In this document: positions 1 through 13,600 of the stretch, in pieces
How the letters are laid out: every line of letters starts with the position of its first letter
How positions within the stretch are numbered: the stretch's first letter is position 1
Assembly (NCBI RefSeq): GCF_026151205.1
Contig: NC_087082.1
Coordinates: forward strand, 4,721,908 to 4,781,907
From: Bolinopsis microptera
Lineage: Eukaryota > Ctenophora > Tentaculata > Lobata > Bolinopsidae
Direction of reading: 5' to 3'
Length of the DNA: 60,000 nucleotides
The notes under the pieces: generated by a model
What the model was told of the DNA's origin: nothing
Database searches by the model: none
What the model saw: the letters and a program-made list of their open reading frames with translations, nothing else
Made by a program: the position numbers and the translations under genes

Positions 1-2694
1 TCGAGTCCCACGTTTTACTTGATGCTCGTCTCCTAGTATTTAATGAGAGTATTTGTTTAGTTTTCTCCGGTCTCGTCTAGTTGGACTCCTTGGTGACCAT
101 TGTCCGTGCATGTGCCCCCCCCCCCCCCACTCTGCTTGCATTAGTCCTTTTATTAGCTCCTTTTTCGTTTAAAATGTATTGTTTGATTGTGAGCTCTAGT
201 CTCACTAGGGGCACAGAAACAGACGAGTTTTAAATTTTTCTGGCTCTCTAAGTGAGAGCAGCTAATAGTTAATAAAATAGTCTATTATATTTGGATTAAA
301 ATTTACTGCACTTGATGGTTATTAAGAGGAAAACAAAGGTGACAACATGCCCGGGCACGCCTACAGATAAACAAATGTTCTGTCGTTAGTGAACAAATGT
401 TCTGTCCTTAGTGAAGATTAACTGGAAAACATCCCGTCCTCAGACACGGTCGTCAGTCAATTGTTAAAGGTCTTCCAGGACCAGGAATAGATGATTGAAT
501 TTAACGCTGAAGCTCTTTTTATCTTAAGTCAAACTCTGAGAACCATTGGATGTACAGATTTCATTATAATTTTCAAACAAAAAGTATACTGAAATAATAA
601 CTGCGGTAGCTTTATATGTTTGATTTACAATTTATAGTGCGTGTAAAATGTAATGAAAGATTGTTCAACACTGTTCCAAAGTTGGTATCGCAATACTGGG
701 ATAAATGTTTAACATCAACTATGTTATTCCTTAAGTTATGGTCAAATTGGCATGGGCACTGTATCTCGCAGTTACTATACTACCATCTTAATATAATTTA
801 ATGTTTTGTCTTTGAAATTGTTTAATGATTGGAGTAAAACTAATCACCCTGTAACCTGACACTATTATAATCCATGTAAAATGTAATGAAAAAAAAAGAG
901 AAGTTTAAACCTTTCTAGACCAGCAAAGAATATACCGGTTACTTTGTTAAACTTGGGAAGTTTGAGCATTGTTCCACAGTTGATATCACAACACTGGGAC
1001 CATTGTTTAATATCGAGTATAGCTGCTATCGTACCATTCTGATCTGACATGATCATCAGATTTGGTGTCAAATCGAACGATTTCAAATTGTTAATCTCCA
1101 ATATATAATATGTATAATGATCGATATTTACTAAACTCTCTTAAAAAACTATTTTTTAATACTTTTGATTGGAACGATAATTTCACTAATTTTCCCTACT
1201 ACAACCCATTGTGTGTTAAAATTTGTCACGCAACTAAACTGAAATACGTAACAGACTGTACGTACATTGCACAATGACCCACGTGCAATATGTAGTAGTT
1301 GTGTTGACTGTGGTGTGACGGTGGTGTTACGCCATTATGTACCACTATTTCTGCAGTAAATGCACTACTATCGTATTAATATCATTTAACCTGGATATTG
1401 AGTACTTTTATAGATAGTACGTACCGCAGGCCGATTTTTTAAAATTTAAAAAATTACTTCCTCAGTTTTTTGTCGGCACTTTACCAAAAAACCTAAGGCC
1501 TAATTATTAAATATTACTCTTACCATTTACTTGATTAAGGGGGCTGGGGGTCTTCGTCAAAATTCTCTCGAAATTGACTTTATAGTTGTTTCTGATAGAG
1601 GGGAGTGATATCTATCAGCTGTTTTTGGTACCACGGAAAAATATTGTTCCTAGCCGAAATTATTGCCGGTCAAAGGTCAGCGCTTATGTGTAATTGTATT
1701 GCTTAAGCGATTTTCAATCACGCGTCCTGAAATCGAGTCTAAAAATCTATCTTCTCCTACATTTTTTGATCACCCTGAAACTTTCAGGATATGTTCTTTA
1801 AAGGACCATTTAGAAGAGATTGTCGGGCCTCCTTAAGCGGTTTGTAAATTACAAACGGACAGACGCTGCAGCCCTGATATTATTATTGTTGATAACAAAT
1901 CACCCGACACCTCACATTCCCTTGACAAATACCGCCAATACCATGAGAGCTAGGTTACTGATCTAATCGTGTATGTAGTCATGGAGACTGGCTATTCTGC
2001 CTTCTTAACCACAACTCTCCACTGTAAATGTAGAACGTTTCTTAGGTTGTGACTTGTACCATGTGACTTGTACCATATACTACTCTTGTACTACTCTTGT
2101 ACTATATACTACTCTAAATGATTTCTCTCTAAATTATTGTCTCTGTACAATGCACATGTAACTATGTAAGTCATAATTAATCGGTAATGATGACTAAACA
2201 ACTAACCAGATTTTAGCAACTTTTATAAATTTTGGCCGAACTCCAAAGAATTAAGAACGGTAAAAAGGCAAACTTTTTCAGTAGTCACTTGAATTTCATG
2301 AGATGAGTTAAGTACTCCGTACTTTTAGTACCCTTCTGTAATATCAAATTTCATGTGACGGTGTTGTGACGCGGACGGTGATGTGTAGAACACAGCTCGA
2401 TTAATAAAGCATCGTAAATAACACCCTTGTCACGTATGTGATCCTCTAGTCTCAATTTACCCCCCCCCCCCCCCCCAAAGAATTTTTGGCAAAATGCCTT
2501 GAAAATAAGACCTATTATCTGGAGTGCAATGTAACATTGTACATTCTTGTGAAATGTAAATAAAACCCGCTATAACCTAGAAACACAGCTTTTTCAAAGT
2601 AAAGGAAATAATTAATAATCTGATTAATTATTTGTTTAATGTTTCAAGTTTACCTCTATTTAACATGTTTTATTTGATTATAAATGTCCCCCAG
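1..2694. other. Region without a recognised gene
   Basis: No convincing coding exon was found, although upstream exons of the gene at 2695-4973 may lie here or outside the window. It contains homopolymer C tracts near 115-130 and 2461-2476, and a diverged direct repeat (about 640-760 against 880-1050) that produces two short ORFs which look non-coding. Confidence 0.4.
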
Positions 2695-4973
2695 GCCCGA
2701 GAATATCTAGAAAACAAGCTGTCGGAAGTAGCAACGAAGTACAATTCAGTTAGTTTCTACGTAACTGAATCTCAGACAAGGGTTCCTGTGCTCATAGCCC
2801 ACTATCTGAACGGTTATCAAGAGGTAAGTGAAGAACGATAACCTTGCTAAGTGGGGGGAGGCTCCATAAATTAGATCATGACCCTTCCCTTATGTTCTAG
2901 TATGTAATACTGTGTAAACTGAAATAAAACACAAAACTAAGCTTACTTTCGTGTTAGGTAATAGTATACGTCCTGTTTATATGAGATCATACTCTGATGA
3001 TCCACTGGCATGGTGATAGCGTGATATTATCATACGATACGTGTAACCCTTTATTCGTGTGTAACTGATATTAGGTTATTAGGTTATTGATAATATTATA
3101 TAGGTTATAAATATAACTGAGATATTATAATACAGTGATTTTTACGGTTTCTGTATGAAAAAATGTGTAATGTGATACGGAGGTTATCCAATGGTGAAAA
3201 TTGGTGAAAAATGGTGAAAAAATGGTGAAAAATGGTGAAATTCATAATTTGGAAACCTGATTCACCATAAAAATTCACCTTTTTTCACAATTTTACACCA
3301 TTTTAGTTTTTTTTCTTCAAAATATCAAATTGAAATATTAAATGTGTTTTCTGATACTATACGACAATACCAAGAGCTCAGTTTTGACGAACCTTACTCG
3401 CCATGTTCACTAAAAGTAACCAGTTTGGATGTACTTTTACAATTTGGATTCGTGATTCACCACAAAAATTATTCACAATTTTTTACCATTTTTCACGATT
3501 GGATACCCCACGTGATACGTGCGCTGATACAATATAGTGTGTAATATATAGTGCGCAACTGTTATTTGTTTTGAAACATCCCGACAGCCAGTCTGAGGTG
3601 ACCTTCAGTCTGTCCTGATAATAGGCAGGCAACTCTTGTGGGAAATGATCGGTTACCAGTGTTCACGACTTTCGGGGATATAATTCCCGGAAAATATTAA
3701 AAGGGGAGCATTATTTAAGGAGACATTATCAGGAGCAGCCTTTGAACACGAAAGTAAGCTTACTTTCGTGGTAGGTAATAGTACACGTCCTGTTTATATG
3801 AGATCATACTCTGACGTGTTACACTTCTGGTGATCTAAACCTTATTATCAGATAAGGCCAAAAAGCTGTATGGAGGGAGGGGGCAAAATAACTGATTTTA
3901 ACCGCCTTTTAACTGCAGTGTTTTGTTTCAGGAGCAGCGCATAGACAATGTACACGAAGGAATCCTTTCACAGTTTGTTGAGAAGTATTGCAACTATTCT
4001 GGGGATATACAAAAAGGTAAGTCTTCGTATGTACGTGTTAGATAAATAAATGGGATGAAGAGGCAGTATCCTCGAGTCTACATAGCTACAGTGTAATATT
4101 TTGTCTCCTGTGGCTAATACCTAATGACTCGCCCATTGTTTAATTAATGTATCTCTTAACTGACAATGTGACTATCTATTGTGTGCCCGTGTAGTGTACA
4201 AAACAGTGACCGTCACTTGACACTTACCACAGCTACTCTCTGAAGCAGCTCAGCTAAGCTGCAGCGGTTCATAGTGTACTATTTTGGAAGGCGCTGCGCA
4301 GTTTATTCTATAGATGTACGCGCCGCGCACGTATATACGTATTAAATTATTAAATTATATATATCATATTATGTATATGATATGGTATAGTACGCGACGT
4401 ATATTATATAATACACGCTGTATATAACGTCCTGTATGCATATACGTTACAACTTACAAGGAGCTCCAAAACAAGTACCATTATTACAGGTACCATGAAC
4501 AGACAACAGCCAGTTGATTACACCAGATCAATACAAGGCATGTGGAGTCCGTACACGAACAACCCTCAGGCTGATCTCAACGCACCCTTATCGGTGCAAG
4601 AGGTCAGTAACAGATACCCATGTTATCTTCGCAGCACCATTAAGGGCGACATTTTATTCCTAAGCAGAAAGTAATATTCTTTAGATTTCGAAAGACTCGC
4701 TGCTTACCCAGCATATTGCAGTAACCGAAAAAATTATGGAGGCTTACAAAATCAGAAAGTGAAGCAATGCTCAGGTTGTTTGGAGTAATGAGAGAGGGTT
4801 GATATCCACTTTTTAGTTTTTTGATTTCCTTTTTTAAATTAAGTGATGTGTACACGAATATAAATCTTTTTTTCCCTCAGTTGAAGAACAAACACAGAAC
4901 GGCCATTGATGTGAACAAGTACAGGGGTCTCCCGCCAGATTTCTATAACAAAATGAACAAGTTATCGCGATAA
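2695..4973 (+). CDS. 3' part of an unrecognised spliced gene (four exons)
   Basis: Four exons join with consistent phase: 2695-2823, 3932-4016, 4490-4602 and 4881-4973 (stop TAA 4971-4973). Each has an AG acceptor and each internal exon a GT donor (GTAAGT, GTAAGT, GTCAGT). The visible 139 residues are mixed and soluble-looking, with no membrane segment: an amphipathic start (AREYLENKLSEVATKYNS), a middle rich in acidic and aromatic residues, and a basic C-terminus ending DFYNKMNKLSR. A polyadenylation signal AATAAA lies at 5138-5143, about 165 bases past the stop. The first exon is missing: 2695 begins in phase 0 straight after an acceptor. I do not recognise the family. Intron 1 holds an inserted inverted-repeat element and a 60-bp direct repeat. 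Confidence 0.65.
2939..3814. repeat. 60-bp direct repeat pair in an intron
   Basis: About 58-60 bases at 2939-2998 recur nearly unchanged at 3757-3814 in the same orientation. They flank about 760 bp that includes the element at 3180-3511. No LTR-type ends were seen. Confidence 0.7.
3180..3511. mobile_element. 332-bp inverted-repeat element with 8-bp target duplication
   Basis: The 8 bases GTGATACG stand at 3172-3179 and again at 3512-3519. Between them is a 332-bp AT-rich segment whose ends are imperfect inverted repeats (GGTTATCCAAT at the left, the complement of GGGTATCCAAT at the right), followed inward by repeats of TGGTGAAAAA and their complement. No transposase; a MITE. An 8-bp duplication fits hAT, P or Merlin-type transposases; the ends do not decide. 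Confidence 0.6.
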
Positions 4974-5137
4974 ATATTTGGGAATATTTTAGTAATTTAA
5001 GTTGGTAATTTATTGTCTTTTGTAACGTTGGACATGTATCAAAATTAATTTGACATTTGCTATTTTTCTAGTTTAACCTATCATATTTTATTATACGGTG
5101 TTCCCCATTTTGTACCTCTGATAACAATGTAATCATT

Positions 5138-5143
5138 AATAAA
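5138..5143 (+). terminator. Polyadenylation signal AATAAA
   Basis: Canonical hexamer about 165 bases downstream of the stop of the gene ending at 4973. Confidence 0.5.
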
Positions 5144-5739
5144 GAATCGGCCGCAAGTTTTCTGTAGATTAGGATTAATTAAGTAATTGTGTAAATAATG
5201 TAATAGGCGCCAAGAATTGGTACAGAATTTACATCAGTAATCCGACTCTCTGCTTTGACTGTCTCCGCATAGATAAATCTGCACAAATTAGTCACATTTG
5301 GTTACGTGATACAAAAATCGAATAAATTGAATTTGTTGATTTATTCATCCCAAAAGCAGTTTTTATGTTGTAATAAACTTGAAATGACCATTTTAGAATT
5401 TACTATGAATTATATAAGATATCTTTGACTTTTAAAGTTGAAAACTGCGTTGGCTTTCGTGTATAGAGGAAAGTTCTCTAAAATGGAGCTCTCCTCACAC
5501 TGATTAACGTAGACTGTGAAAGCGATCAAAATGAAGGCAAATGAAATCAATCATTAGTGTAAATACTAAATTTAATACTCAGGATTCAAACTTATTAGCT
5601 AGACAAGGTGTTAATGTAGGTTCAAAATGACAAGTAAAATAATAACACAAAACGTAAATACCATAAATCTCCAAACGCGAACAGAGTTTTTTAGAGGGTA
5701 GAGCATGTTCTTTAAAAAGAAAGCCTGGTTAAATGAGGA

Positions 5740-7290
5740 TTTAAAGCCGAAATACTCTAGGAAAGTGGCAAATGAAATAAAATGGAATAAAAGTCAAATT
5801 ATATGATAAACTTAGACCAAATGTCCGAATCACGTCATCTAGGAATATCCTGTGAACAAAAAAAAAACAAGCAGAATAGCACCCGCGCAATGTGCAAAAT
5901 ACATATGTCCCACAATAAGCGACCCAAATTTTACTGTTTTGACTGAATTTTTCTTGAATGTCCATCTAGCAAAATCGTCACTGAGGATGGCACAAGACAA
6001 GATTGATGTACTTAAAACTTAGATAAACGGAAAATCATCAGAATTTAAAAAGAGATTTTTAAAGAAAAGCTTTTCTGCTATAATCTCGATCCTTGACCGA
6101 AATTTCGCGGTGTTGACTGAGTTTTCGACGAGTGACATATCGGTAAGGTCGGTGATCAGAGTGACACAAGTCGCCATCCAGGAGGTGACCGAGACATGAT
6201 TTTAGGCCTGACCGGGACCGGGACCGGGATACAAAATGTGACTTGACCGGGACCGGACTGAGATTATCAATTTACCGTGACCGGGACCGGGACCAATAAT
6301 TTCTGGGATTTCTATCTTACCGGGAACAGGACCGGGACCGGGACCAACAATCTAATTTTACCGGGATGACCGGGATTTGACCGGGACCAAAACTGGTATT
6401 CTCATATTGAAAGCTGCAACTTTCATTTACATTATAATTGAACAATTTGAATAAGTAATAACTAGAATATTAAATTAGAAAAAACTTTTTTTAAACCGTC
6501 AATATGGGGCATGGGCCTAATGTACTACACCAATAATGTTCATGTACTGATTACTCAAGTTCACCCTCATTCCTCAATCAATGATCCCTCAAATTATTCA
6601 ACAGTTTCATTCTCCAATTCCAATTGACAATTGGGCGTAGCCCGAGTCGAAAACTTGATGTTAGTTTGCACTTATGAGTTATGTAACGATATTAGTTACC
6701 TAAACTTGTTTAGCAATTTTAAACATTGTTTTATTTGGCTCAGAGGTTGTTTAAAGATGAAATTCACAATGAATGAAAGTAAAAACTTAAAATAACAGTG
6801 AATGAAATTATGTAAAAGATCCCGGCCAAAATCCCGGCAAATTTGAGTGATTGACCGGGACCGGGACCGGGACCAAGAATCCTGAATTAACCGGGACCGG
6901 GACCGGGACCGGGATCATAAATCAGCATTTGACCGGGACCGGGACCGCGACCGGGATGAAAAATGTGACTTGACCCGGTTGACCGGGACCTGGACCGGGA
7001 CCGGGATAGCTCAAAATTGCCAATCCCGGTACCGGGATTCCCGGTCACCTCCTGTCGCCATCAACGTACTGGAAGCTAGCTGTATATCCGGAGAAAACTT
7101 TGATTTTGGATATGTCCTATCGGTAGGATATTTTCAAATTTCAGCTTTCCGCGACACAAATTTCACTGTTTTGACTGAATTTTCTTCAATGACCAATCAG
7201 TGAGTACTACTCACTGATGAGTGATGATGGCAAATGAGACACGATTGAGGTACTGAAAGTACGTGTCGAACTAGAGTCCAGTTAGCGCAC
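5740..7290. repeat. Degenerate tandem repeat, period about 170 bp
   Basis: Three diverged copies share a core like TTTTGACTGAATTTT followed by a block containing a DGATGGCACAAG-like stretch. Cores lie near 5935, 6110 and 7165. Once the element at 6179-7054 is removed the copies are evenly spaced, showing that the element landed inside the second copy. Confidence 0.5.
6179..7054. mobile_element. hAT-like MITE, 876 bp, with GGGACC subterminal arrays
   Basis: Perfect 13-bp terminal inverted repeats CAGGAGGTGACCG (6179-6191) and its complement (7042-7054), flanked by an exact 8-bp duplication TCGCCATC (6171-6178, 7055-7062). The CAG..CTG ends and 8-bp duplication are typical of hAT elements. Both subterminal regions (about 6205-6380 and 6855-7045) are arrays of (ACCGGG)n, which could be transposase-binding clusters. 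The AT-rich core has no transposase ORF. Confidence 0.85.
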
Positions 7291-7604
7291 TTGAGTTCGA
7301 CAGAGTCAAACAATGATAAAAATATTTTAGCAGCTCAGCTGTAAAAGTAACAGGTTCCAATTTTATTTATCATAAGACTAGAGAACTGCTATCCTAACCT
7401 ACCATTGGTGGACAATCACGTGACCAGCGGCCAGATGACCTCGAATAATGACAAATATGCGAAACGTGTTACGTCAAGACTATGACACCTTTTATTGAAC
7501 GAAAAAGCTTTTATCCATTGAAGTCATAAAAATCGAACATATATTACATGACAGTCCTATTCTTTATTCTTTTCTGCACCTCTCAACCATTTACCAATAT
7601 TGCT

Positions 7605-7612
7605 TATAAATA
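7605..7612 (+). promoter_or_regulatory. Possible TATA box of the receptor gene
   Basis: TATAAATA lies about 55 bases upstream of the ATG at 7663, a spacing that would allow a short leader. No other evidence. Confidence 0.3.
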
Positions 7613-7662
7613 GCAACTTGTACCTTATCAGTCATATTGTCAAACCGCAAAAATCGTTCGAG

Positions 7663-10600
7663 ATGAAATTCTTGTATGCTGCTTGCATCTGGTTGATGAT
7701 ATTGATAATCCAATTTGGTTCTATGAATACGACTAAAACGAATGGTGAGTAATAGTATTACCACAATAGCACAGTACCTAGTACAATATTTGAATAGCTG
7801 TCAAGTTGCTTTTTATTCTTTCTTTTTTTATCGACAATTGATAATGATACTTTTTGCTATATTTTAATCAAATGGAACTAAATCATCAATTTGAAGTTGG
7901 GAATGAACCCAAGATTTTGGAATAAATTGATAATTTACAATTTTGCTGGTTTTGATAAAACCTTTATCAGTCTGAGTCAGAATTTTTGGGATATATATCC
8001 CAAAAGTATAAGTATACTTATACTTATAGGCTTATAATCTCTATAGTTATACTTATACAGTATACGGGCGTACACATACAATCGTTCGTTGACAGCAGAA
8101 CTGTGAAGGTTTCCTCCGACAGTTCTGCGCGCGACAGTACAGCGAAAGATATTATACATTTTCGTCAACCCTTTTTCAGAATGTCCTGCGTCTTTCCCCA
8201 ACGTCTACCACAACGGACAGTACTGTTGTAAATCAAACAAGGAGAAGGTCTACACTCCTCAGGGTACCAAGTGTGACGGCAGTGTGATTCAGAGTGACAG
8301 TTTGTGCTGCGACGGGAACCAAAACACAAGGTGTCCCAGTAAAAATTGTGAAAGCTACCAAGAACCTGAGCTGGGTGAGTGTCTTCGTTTTGGTTGATCG
8401 TATTTCTTAGGGAAAGTAAAAGGAAGAGGATATTATTCTTTTACAACCGAGGATATAGTCGATCAGAACAAATTGTACATATAACATACTAACGGACGTA
8501 ATTGACTGGACATTGCGTGAACGAACATAATTCTGAACGGATAATAATGTTGATATTAAACCTTTAAAAATCCGAAATTATCTCATTTTTGGGCGTCTTT
8601 TATTCAATTCCAACAAATAATGAACGAGGAAGCCAAAATCTTCCACTTGCCAAACTAAGAATGATGGATTAAACAAAAATCAAGCATGAATTGGTCAAGG
8701 AAAGCACCATGATATTTGTGAATTAACTGCACCAACTTTGTTATGCCAGGTCTGACTACTAAAGAATGGAACACTAACAGTACCTATGAAAACGGAACGG
8801 ACGTTATAAATGAGGACCTCGAAAGCCAAGGTATAACAATTTCAATTTAATTTTTAACCAAAACCTGAAATTGGGTAGAGTGGACCGTCATTAATGTTTT
8901 ATTTTTCAAAACAAAGGGAAATGATATTAATTTAAGGTACTGTTTTCGTATCCAAACACAAAATGATATCGAGAATAAAATCTAGGTCGCTTGTTTTTCC
9001 CATTTGTTCACAGATCTAATAAATTATAATACTAATAACAAATCATACCAGAAATGATTATTTCAATCGGGCAATCAGTGACTTAGAAATAAGCCCCAAA
9101 GTATGTGTACTGACTTTTGCAAACAACCCCCCCCCCCCACTCCCCTCATGTATCAGTATATTGTTTGTTTGGATACAGTTAAGCCCAATCTATATCATTT
9201 ATAGCTAGGGTTTCAACGGTTGGTTTCTACGGGTGGGCGACAATTGACCCCCCGACAATTGACCCCCCGACAATTAACCCCCCGACAATTGACCCCCGAC
9301 AATTTACCCCCCGACAATTGACCCACCGGCTGACCCTGACCCTGACCCTGACCCTGACCCTGACCCTGACCCTGACCCTGACCCTGACCCTGACCCTGAC
9401 CCTGACCCTGACCCTGACCCTGACCCTGACCCTGACCCTGACCCTGACCCTGACCCTGACCCTGACCCTGACCCTGACCCTGACCCTGACCCTGACCCTG
9501 ACCCTGACCCTGACCCTGACCCTGACCCTGACCCTGACCCTGACCCTGACCCTGACCCTGACCCTGACCCTGACCCTGACCCTGACCCTGACCCTGACCC
9601 TGACCCTGACCCTGACCCTGACCCTGACCCTGACCCTGACCCTGACCCTGACCCTGACCCTGACCCTGACCCTGACCCTGACCCTGACCCTGACCCTGAC
9701 CCTGACCCTGACCCTGACCCTGACCCTGACCCTGACCCTGACCCTGACCCTGACCCTGACCCTGACCCTGACCCTGACCCCGACCCCGACCCTGACCCTG
9801 ACCCTGACCCTAACCCTAACCCTAACCCTAACCCTAACCCTGACCCAGGACCCTGACCCTAACCCGATCAATTGACCCCAGTGTAATTACATGGGGGGTC
9901 AATTTTCGGGGGGTCAGTTGTCGTACTTAGCTCTAGATTTCGCGACAATTGACCCCAGTGTAATTACATAGGGGTAATTGTCGGGGGGTCAATTGTCGGG
10001 GGGTCAATTGTCGCGGTACTACTAGTACTACTACAGCATATCACATATTGATATACGGATTTTTATAGATCTTAGTCATATACATATACATATTTATACA
10101 TGTATATAACTTCCAGGTAGTCTTACTTCAAGTTGCGAGATCCAAAATTATAGAGGCTTTCTCAAGTACGCCTGCAAAGAACCAGAGAACTCAACATCGG
10201 ACCCTGGTATAAATGTACATGGTTTCTACAAGTGTGTTAACTCATCACTATTCTATAAGACCTTCCTTACCATACGCGGCAGGTATTATTTATATTATTT
10301 ATTTTCTCCGTCTCCATGTCTGTATCCTTAATTTACTTGTAATTATCCCAATCATTGATGTAGGTACGTTACCATTATCTACAATATCAGATAAACTGAC
10401 ACAAAATGGGAAGGCTCAATTTAAGTTTTTGAAAGTTCAGATCAAGAGGGACCATTCACCGTATTACTAATATTTGAAGCACTGTCCAGTTTAATTGTCC
10501 AACATTGTACTCAAGATCACAATGTTGTAATAGCTACCTGTGTTATATTTTCAATTTCAGGACTAGCTACACTACAGTCGATAAACTATGTAGAAATGAC

Positions 10601-13600
10601 TTACATCACTACCAAGCCTGTGGAATAGAATCGGTGATTCGTCACATCAAACCATTTTCTAGTTTTGCTACAGGTTCGATGGCAGGTAATGATTCTATCA
10701 TTAAATTAAATTAGTTAATATACATGACAATGTAAACACACTTTCCGCTTGGTGTTTACATAGACAGACACCTCGTGCACTGTGTAATGTGCACTCACGG
10801 CTGTCTAGGGGTCCTTCAGAATTAGATAGGTATATAAAATACCTAGATAGCTATATAAAATACCTAACTTTCCCAAACCAGGTGAATACCCATGTGGATA
10901 TCTTTGCCTGACAGAAATAGACCAAAGCAAACAAAGAAACAATATCATTCACATAGAGGACATCTACTCTGACGGGAAGTTTTGGATTCGTTCCTGTGAC
11001 GGGAAGAATGACTGTCTTAATACAGACCTTGATGAGGCTTTCTGTAAAGATCAAAAAGACTCAGAGCTGTGCGACCTAAAGTGCCCCCAATTTGGCGATT
11101 GCAGGGACGAACAGTTTTGTAATGGCTTTGAGTACGGTGTTCTGTGTGGATATTCTCCGAAGAACAGTTACAATTCTTATGTTGCTGCGAACTCTGTGTG
11201 TGACGGAGTAAAAAACTGTAATGATGGGAGCGATGAAAAGAATTGTGTGATCGATGAAATGACAACAACGTGCTTCAATTTAAATGCAGGGGTTATAGTT
11301 CCGCTTCATAATTATACCCGGTGTGCTGCAAGAGTTCGTACCAGAGTTAATTGGGATTTGCCTGACCAGATAATACAATTTTGTGACGATTACATTGACC
11401 AAACCAACTGCTCGGACCCATCTAGAGTGGGTATAGAATGCTCAGTTCGTGGATACAGTACCACTGTTGCTAAACAGATCATCTGTCTGAGATTGCAGAG
11501 TATGAATATGAATGAATTATACATTGCAACCGTAATTCCCATCAATTCCATTCCAGAAATATGTGACGATGGGATCGATAAAGCATGCGTTGAAAGCAGT
11601 GACTCCTGTTTCATCCACAAACACCTCCTATGTGATGGTCACCCAGATTGCGGTGATGGTAGTGACGAAACTCTGGATCTATGCCAAATTATGACCACAC
11701 AAAAATGTGTGAGAAGACATCTTTCCCAGGTTCCGAATAACATTATTTACCCTTTTGCATGGGTCCACGATGGATTACTCGACTGCAAGGATGGTGAGGA
11801 TGAAAATCTTAATTGGCCAACCTGTGGAAAGAGGTCAACATTCCACCTAGTAAAACACGATGAATCTCAATGTGACGAGGTATTCCTATGTTACAACTCG
11901 GACCAAAAGTTCGTAAGCTTTTCCAACCTATGTGATAGGAAAGAATCTTGCGGTAATGAGATTGATATTTGCAGTGTGTCGAGAATTCAGTCTGTACCAT
12001 TTTCAACAGCCATAAGAGATGGCAAGATGCAACTGAGAATGCTTCATTGCCTGAAAGGACTTAATGAAATGTCAAATCTTATTAACGACCATTGTTCAAA
12101 AACAAGTTTCCTTTTCCCCGACACAGACATCTTTGGACGGAATAAAACTACTGAGATAATTCTCCCAGACGTGATAAAAGACTGTAGATACTTTTATGGA
12201 GAGTATTATGTTTTTGTAAGCTGTTTGGGACTATGCATAAATACAACCTGCCCACTTAAAAGATCAATTAGATGGGACTCGTGCAGAGGACAATTCGATA
12301 TTGACAAAATATTCACCCAAGACAAAGGGGGTAAACTTACTTTCCTGATCAAAGATTTCAAAACAGGAAAACTCAGCAATGATTTGTACCTTTGTAAAAA
12401 CAGCAAATGTATCACTTACGACAAAGTTTGCAACCTAGCTGATGATTGTGGAGATAGTTCAGATGAGTCAGAATGCACTAACCATTTCAAGTGCCAAAAA
12501 TCTGGCGTGTACCTTCCAATCACCCAGAAATGTGATAAAACAGTTCACTGCTCCGACATTTCAGACGAATGCAATGAAAGTTGTGGCCAAGAAATTGTCA
12601 GCAGCATTTTCCTTAAGTTTGTTGCTTGGGCCATTGGCGTGTCAGCTCTCATTTTAAATTTCTTGTCAATAGTCATGAACATTTCAAGTATCCGAACTAC
12701 CAAATCAGAACCTGCACTTCTTAACAAGAGCTTGGTTATTCTTATTAGCATGGGCGACTTCTTGATCGGAATCTACCTTACCATGATTTCGATTTACAAT
12801 TCTTACCACAATATATCGTACTGCTCGATTCAGCTAAACTGGCTTTCTAGTAACACTTGCGTCGCTCTAGGCATCTTAAGCACTACCGGCTCCCAAGTAT
12901 CCCTACTATCCATGACTAGTCTGGGCTTACTGAGAGTTATCGGTACACAAGACGATTTCGCGATTCCTAAGGAAATCACACAAAAAAGTTGGATGAAAGT
13001 GGTTGCAATAATTTCTTCTATTTTATTGGTTTCATCAGTAATTTCTTGGCTGCCTTTAGTTGAACAACTCGAAGATTTCTTTGTGAATGGTGTCAAATAT
13101 GAAGACTCAAACTCATTGTTTATTGGCTGTCCGGATAAATATGTACACCGAGAAATACTACAAAAGTATTATGGCAGGATAGCATCCGAGGACCACACTT
13201 GGGCTCAAATAAAAGTTCTTGTAGACGCCATGTTCTCTAATGACTATGGAGGGATTTCTCGTTACAAACTTACATTCTATGGAAACGCACCTGTCTGTTT
13301 ATTTAAGTATTATGTAAAAATTAATGATCCTCAGCTGGGTTTTGTTTTCGCGATCATTTGCCTTAATTTTGCTTGTTTTGTGACTATAGCAGTTTCTTAT
13401 GGTGCAATAGTTGAAATCTGCAAGCGGACTGAAAGTGAAAGGCTTTAGTAAAAAAATCGCAGGATTGGACAAACCGACGAGAAAAAGAAACGCCAAACTA
13501 CAAAGAGTTACTCAATGGATTATATTCACGGATTTTGCATGCTGGGTGCCGTTCATTATTACTTGCTGCCTTCACTACGCCGACATTTTAGATGCAACAC

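Noticed and set aside
616-1101. Two short ORFs on opposite strands
   Set aside because: They derive from a diverged AT-rich direct repeat and show no codon structure or splice context.
9227-9875. Long ORFs of Arg-Val or Leu-Thr dipeptides on both strands
   Set aside because: Direct translation of the TGACCC hexamer array inside an intron.
9237-10014. CRISPR-like regular repeats (CGACAATTGACCCC)
   Set aside because: Units are adjacent or separated by a few C, with no unique spacers and no cas genes; the genome is eukaryotic.
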